From contig CALJFL010000034.1 of assembly GCA_938074135.1 (NCBI GenBank), positions 1 through 32,353 on the forward strand: a DNA stretch of 32,353 bases, given 5' to 3'. Shown piece after piece: positions 29,174 to 32,353 of this stretch (position 1 is the first letter of the stretch; every line of letters starts with the position of its first letter). The position numbers and the translations under genes were made by a program. The notes beneath the pieces were generated by a model. The model ran no database searches. It was given only the letters and a program-made list of their open reading frames with translations, and was not told where the DNA came from. Source of the DNA: an uncultured Halieaceae bacterium. Lineage in GTDB: Bacteria > Pseudomonadota > Gammaproteobacteria > Pseudomonadales > Halieaceae.

Positions 29174-30198
29174 AGCGATTTTATTGTGACTGTGGCAGCC
29201 AGGTTTTTTTTGAAAACAATAACTGCCTGAACTGTAATGCGCGTTTGGGTTTCGACCCGCAGTCGCTGGAAATACGAGCCGTACGCGAGGTCTCTGATGG
29301 CCTGTACCAGGTCAACGGTGGCGAGGAATTTCGCTTTTGCGGCAACGGCGAACTTTTCGATGTCTGCAACTGGTTGCGCCCCTCTGACAGTACCCACCCG
29401 CTGTGTACAGCCTGCCAGTTCAACCGGGTCATTCCCAACCAGGAGCTGCCGCAAAATCGCAGTCGCTGGCGCGCACTGGAAGTGGGCAAGAAACGGCTTT
29501 TCTTTACCTTGATGCAGCTGCAGTTGCCGCTGGTAGATGGTTGGCGCGATCCCGAGAATGGCCTCCTGCTGGATTTCGTTGAAGATGGACGCAGTCGTGC
29601 GGATATTTTCCCGGAGTCGTTCCTGAGCACCGGTTATCTCGGGGGTGTTATCACTATCAACGTGCTCGAGGCAGACGATGCTGCCCGCACCGCCGTTCGG
29701 GAAGAATTGAACGAGAACTACCGGACCGTGCTGGGCCATCTGCGTCACGAGTCTGGCCATTATTACTGGTCTCGACTGAATCCGGATCCGCCAACCCGCA
29801 GCGAATTTTTAAAGCAGTTTGGTGATGAGTCGCGCGACTATGGGCAGGCCCTTGATGCGTATTACGCGAACGGCCCGTCGCAGAACTGGCGCCAGTTCTA
29901 TATCAGCGCCTATGCCAGCGCGCATCCGGCGGAAGACTGGGCGGAGAGTTGGGGTCACTATCTGCATATCTATGACGCGCTGGATACAGCTGCCTCACAA
30001 GAACTGATTGCTGTGTCACCAGCGCAGATGGGTATTGCCCAGAGAATCGATATCTGGCGAGACTTGAGCATTACGCTCAATGAGATGAATCGGAGTGTGG
30101 GCCTGGGCGATGCCTATCCCTTTGTGATCAACAAGCACGTGGCTCGCAAGCTAACCTTTGTTGATTCGATTATTTGTTCTCTTCAAGCACTGCGGTAA
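29170..30198 (+). CDS. zinc-ribbon HExxH metallopeptidase-like protein
   Basis: 342 residues. The N-terminus holds a zinc-ribbon with C6, C8, C19 and C22 (FYCDCGS ... CLNCNAR), and a further CTAC pair lies near residue 75. The HExxH motif is HESGH at residues 193-197 (LGHLRHESGHYYW). AHPAEDWAESWGHYLHIYD follows, with E and H residues suited to be the third ligand. This matches the putative zinc-binding metallopeptidase family with an N-terminal zinc-ribbon (DUF2248-like). No signal peptide is present, so it is cytoplasmic. Its start overlaps alpha-E (ATGA), and its last 29 bases overlap the convergent Anbu gene. In the context of an Anbu cluster it may process the same peptide product; this is inference. 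Confidence 0.85.
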   Translation: MKRFYCDCGSQVFFENNNCLNCNARLGFDPQSLEIRAVREVSDGLYQVNGGEEFRFCGNGELFDVCNWLRPSDSTHPLCTACQFNRVIPNQELPQNRSRWRALEVGKKRLFFTLMQLQLPLVDGWRDPENGLLLDFVEDGRSRADIFPESFLSTGYLGGVITINVLEADDAARTAVREELNENYRTVLGHLRHESGHYYWSRLNPDPPTRSEFLKQFGDESRDYGQALDAYYANGPSQNWRQFYISAYASAHPAEDWAESWGHYLHIYDALDTAASQELIAVSPAQMGIAQRIDIWRDLSITLNEMNRSVGLGDAYPFVINKHVARKLTFVDSIICSLQALR

Positions 30199-30919
30199 GT
30201 GGCGGCAGTTTTTCGAACGCGACGCGTATGCTCTCGTCCCAGGATTCGCGCAATTCAGCGAGGTAGGGGTGATTTTCTTCAAGCTTGCAGTACTCTTCCT
30301 GCGGTAGCAGGCTGCCATCGCGATAAAACAGGCACTCCAGCGGCGGACCCACAGTCGCATTGGAACGCATCGTCGAATCGACCGAAACCAGCGCACAACG
30401 CATCGCTGTTTCGTAGGGTGTGTCGGAGCGAATGATCCGGTCCAGAATCGGTTTACCGTATTTGGTCTCACCTATTTGCAGATAGGGGTATTGCTCCGAG
30501 GCCGTGATGTGGTTGCCCTCGGGATAAACCATATACAGCTCGGATGGGTGCCCCTTGATCTGACCGCCAACAATAAAGGTGGCAGTGGCGTTGAAGCCCG
30601 CATTGGGACCGCCTTTCTTGCCGAACTTGGCCTGCTCTCGAACACTCAACTCCCCGAGGTAGTCAGCCACGTCGGACACGTATTCGACATTGAAGATATT
30701 GACCGCGGCGTTTTCCTCCAGATCGCGCTGGATCTGGGCAATGACGGCCTGGCTGGTCGCCAGATTGCCCGCGCTCAACAGCACCAGCGACCGTTCGTAA
30801 GGGACGGAAAATCTGTGCATTTTGCTATAGGTGCTGACCCGATCCGGTCCGGCGTTAGTCCGTGAATCAGAGCAAAATACCAGACCCTCGTCCAAGGCAA
30901 TGGCAAGGCAATATGTCAT
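30170..30919 (-). CDS. Anbu, proteasome-type (Ntn-hydrolase) peptidase subunit
   Basis: 249 residues. The start MTYCLAIALDEGLVFCSDSRTNAG is characteristic of Anbu (bacterial proteasome homologue, related to HslV). After Met removal, Thr2 would be the N-terminal nucleophile, with D18 and K33 (TYSKMHRF) at the positions of the catalytic Asp and Lys. FSVPYERSLVLLSAGNLATSQAVI and FNATATFIVGGQI belong to the core beta sheets. Known Anbu proteins form open spirals or rings rather than classical stacked rings, and their substrates are unknown. It faces the ATP-grasp/alpha-E/metallopeptidase operon and overlaps it by 29 bases. An ISL3 insertion lies 128 bases upstream of its ATG and may affect its promoter. 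Confidence 0.93.
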   Translation of the reverse strand: MTYCLAIALDEGLVFCSDSRTNAGPDRVSTYSKMHRFSVPYERSLVLLSAGNLATSQAVIAQIQRDLEENAAVNIFNVEYVSDVADYLGELSVREQAKFGKKGGPNAGFNATATFIVGGQIKGHPSELYMVYPEGNHITASEQYPYLQIGETKYGKPILDRIIRSDTPYETAMRCALVSVDSTMRSNATVGPPLECLFYRDGSLLPQEEYCKLEENHPYLAELRESWDESIRVAFEKLPPLTAVLEENK

Positions 30920-31047
30920 TTGGGGTTGGAGACTCGGATGATTTCGTTCTTATGCTGTAAAGAGCGAGTGAATATATCGCCTACCGGGGTGAAATGCCAT
31001 AGTGATATCTAAGGGGTAGTATGGTTCGCGCCGGCGCTGTATCAGCC

Positions 31048-31084
31048 GGCTCTTCATCATTAACGGGGGACACCGGCATTCATT
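31048..31084. repeat. left terminal inverted repeat of the ISL3 element
   Basis: It begins GGCTCTTCATC, continues with ATTAACGGGGGAC, and then ACCGGCATTCA. Compared with the right end, GGCTCT, ATTAACGGGGGAC and GGCATTCA are identical, and there is a two-base length difference before GGCATTCA. Confidence 0.85.
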
Positions 31085-31124
31085 AAACTGAATTTGCGAA
31101 GTTCGTTTAATGGAGAGAATACCG

Positions 31125-32348
31125 ATGTCCCACGCAGGAATGATTATAGGCATACCTGGCCTGGAAGTAATGCGGGTCAAAAGCAAACGTCGTATTGATG
31201 TCTGGGCCAGGCCCTTCCGGAGGCAGGCCAACTGCCAGCATTGCGGCGGCTCCCAGCTGAGGATCAAGGCCACCCACAAGCGCACGGTGAAGCATACCCG
31301 GCGGGGTAACCAGGTGATGATCCTGCACCTCAAGGTGCCCAAGTGCCACTGCCAGGCTTGCGGCCGCTACTTCCGCCATACCTTCCCTGGCTTAAGGCCC
31401 CGGTACCGGTCCTCAGACACCTACCAGATGGAGGTCTATGAGGCCCATGACGGCGGCGTTACGCAGCGCAAACTCTCGCGCACGCACCAGATCAGTGGTG
31501 CCACGGTGGAGCGCTGGTACCGAGATCATTTGAGTATCAAGCGATCTGAGATGGATAGGAGGCGATGTCCTCGCGTCCTGGGGATCGACGAGCATTTCTT
31601 TACCCGCCGGAAGGGTTTTGCCACCACCTTTGTGGACCTGAAGAATCACACTGTATTCGACGTCAAGCTGGGGCGCTCAGAACCCAGCTTACGCCCTTAT
31701 TTGAAGGGTTTGAGGGGGCGAGACAATGTTCAGGTAGTGGTCATGGACCTATCGGAAACCTACCGTAGCATTGCCCGGCAACATTTCCCTAACGCCACCA
31801 TTGTGGCCGACCGGTTCCATGTGGTTCGCCTGATCAATCAGCACTTTTTGAAGGTCTGGCAGCAGCACGATCCTGAAGGCCGCAAGAACCGTGGATTGAT
31901 CAGCCTGATGCGCCGCCACCAGTGGAACCTGAAGGAAGAGCAGCATGCCAATTTGATGACCTATCTGGCCGACTATCCAGTTTTACAGCAGCTCTATGTG
32001 GCCAAACAAAAGCTGGCTCGATTGATGCTGCTTAAGACCCTCACAGCGAAGCGAGCGAGGAAGAAACTTCCCCAACTGTTAGAGTTACTGGATCAGTTGC
32101 GTGATAGCCCCATGCGGGGCCTGGCAAGGACTCTGACCAGATGGCTGGAGCCCATCGTTGGCATGTGGCGATTTAGTAAAACCAATGGCATCACCGAGGG
32201 CTTCCATAACAAGATGGAAATGATCTCCAGAAGGGCCTATGGTTTTAGAAACTTTGAGAACTATCGGTTGAGAGTCCTGACCCACTGCGGGTGGGATGGG
32301 ATAATCAATCGAGTACGGGTGAATGCCCGTCCCCCGTTAATTGGGTAG
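31125..32348 (+). CDS. ISL3-family DDE transposase
   Basis: 407 residues from the ATG at 31125, which has GGAGAG 7 bases upstream; an in-frame ATG 15 bases earlier overlaps that ribosome site and is unlikely. An N-terminal zinc finger (CQHCGG ... CHCQACGRYF) and helix-turn-helix region (GVTQRKLSRTHQISGATVERWYRDH) would bind the ends. The catalytic DDE residues fit D in LGIDEHFF, D in IVADRFHVV and E in GITEGFHNKME, the ISL3 signature. The frame is intact, so the enzyme may be active. Its stop codon lies within the right inverted repeat. Confidence 0.95.
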   Translation: MSHAGMIIGIPGLEVMRVKSKRRIDVWARPFRRQANCQHCGGSQLRIKATHKRTVKHTRRGNQVMILHLKVPKCHCQACGRYFRHTFPGLRPRYRSSDTYQMEVYEAHDGGVTQRKLSRTHQISGATVERWYRDHLSIKRSEMDRRRCPRVLGIDEHFFTRRKGFATTFVDLKNHTVFDVKLGRSEPSLRPYLKGLRGRDNVQVVVMDLSETYRSIARQHFPNATIVADRFHVVRLINQHFLKVWQQHDPEGRKNRGLISLMRRHQWNLKEEQHANLMTYLADYPVLQQLYVAKQKLARLMLLKTLTAKRARKKLPQLLELLDQLRDSPMRGLARTLTRWLEPIVGMWRFSKTNGITEGFHNKMEMISRRAYGFRNFENYRLRVLTHCGWDGIINRVRVNARPPLIG

Positions 32349-32352
32349 AGCC
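32316..32352. repeat. right terminal inverted repeat of the ISL3 element
   Basis: On the minus strand it reads GGCTCTACCCA, then ATTAACGGGGGAC, then GGGCATTCA, pairing with the left end. It contains the last codons and the TAG stop (32346-32348) of the transposase and ends one base before the window edge. Confidence 0.85.
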
Positions 32353-32353
32353 C

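Larger units (their letters stand above)
31048..32352 (+). mobile_element. complete ISL3-family insertion sequence, about 1305 bases
   Basis: One transposase gene is flanked by related terminal inverted repeats that start GGCTCT, as ISL3-family elements do. Both ends share ATTAACGGGGGAC and GGCATTCA. The left flank is TATCAGCC; only one base of right flank (C) is inside the window, so the expected 8-base target duplication cannot be tested. The element lies upstream of the Anbu gene. The sequence ending right at its tip suggests that the source contig may stop at a repeated IS. Confidence 0.88.

Noticed and set aside
30170..30919. HslV as the identity of the proteasome-like gene
   Set aside because: It is about 70 residues longer than HslV, begins MTYCLAIALDEGLVF as Anbu does, has no hslU next to it, and sits beside ATP-grasp and alpha-E genes.
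31040..31047. TATCAGCC as one half of an IS target duplication
   Set aside because: The only right-flank base inside the window is C, not T, and the rest is not visible, so a duplication cannot be claimed.

Overview
The window looks like a chromosomal segment of a free-living, probably marine, gammaproteobacterium. The reasons are the order amiB-mutL-miaA-hfq-hflX-hflK-hflC-yjeT-hisZ-purA, the presence of hisZ, a Pseudomonas-type endonuclease MutL, and frequent GTG and TTG starts. A placement near Cellvibrionales/Halieaceae is plausible, but gene order alone does not establish it.

Layout. (1) Positions 1-9593 are a conserved housekeeping block, all on the + strand. It holds the LysM tail of an AmiB-type amidase, mismatch repair (mutL), tRNA modification (miaA), the RNA chaperone Hfq, the ribosome-associated GTPase HflX and the HflK/HflC membrane complex. 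A strong intrinsic terminator follows, then yjeT-hisZ-purA. (2) Positions 9650-16737 are an accessory cell-surface region. It has a GT-C-type membrane glycosyltransferase and a GT2 glycosyltransferase, then a leftward gene set. That set is a frameshifted secreted protein with an exosortase-type C-terminal sorting signal, followed by two paralogous exported collagen-like proteins. A perfect CRP/Vfr-type palindrome lies upstream. (3) Positions 16756-21679 hold small envelope and signalling genes: a Sel1/SPOR protein, a MAPEG protein, a GNAT acetyltransferase, an ElyC/YdcF-like protein, a membrane diguanylate cyclase behind a second perfect CRP-type palindrome, and a short AraC-type regulator. 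(4) Positions 21840-26603 hold a membrane M48 peptidase with its LemA partner and a molybdopterin oxidoreductase. (5) Positions 26790-30919 are an Anbu-type cluster: circularly permuted ATP-grasp, alpha-E, a zinc-ribbon metallopeptidase and, convergent, the proteasome-like Anbu subunit. No transglutaminase is seen. (6) Positions 31048-32352 are a complete ISL3-family insertion sequence that reaches almost exactly to the window end.

The most unusual part is the surface module at 9650-16737. Its collagen-like proteins have Thr in most Y positions of G-X-Y triplets, sit beside two glycosyltransferases, and are translationally coupled to a sortable surface protein. The region may be controlled by cAMP-CRP together with the nearby diguanylate cyclase. 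A coherent interpretation, which is inference, is a regulated, glycosylated collagen-like surface fibre. The Anbu cluster with a metallopeptidase in place of the expected transglutaminase is the second point of interest. No tRNA, rRNA or CRISPR array was seen. No gene-free stretch exceeds 300 bases; the longest, 10925-11194, holds only a small inverted repeat and no recognisable gene.
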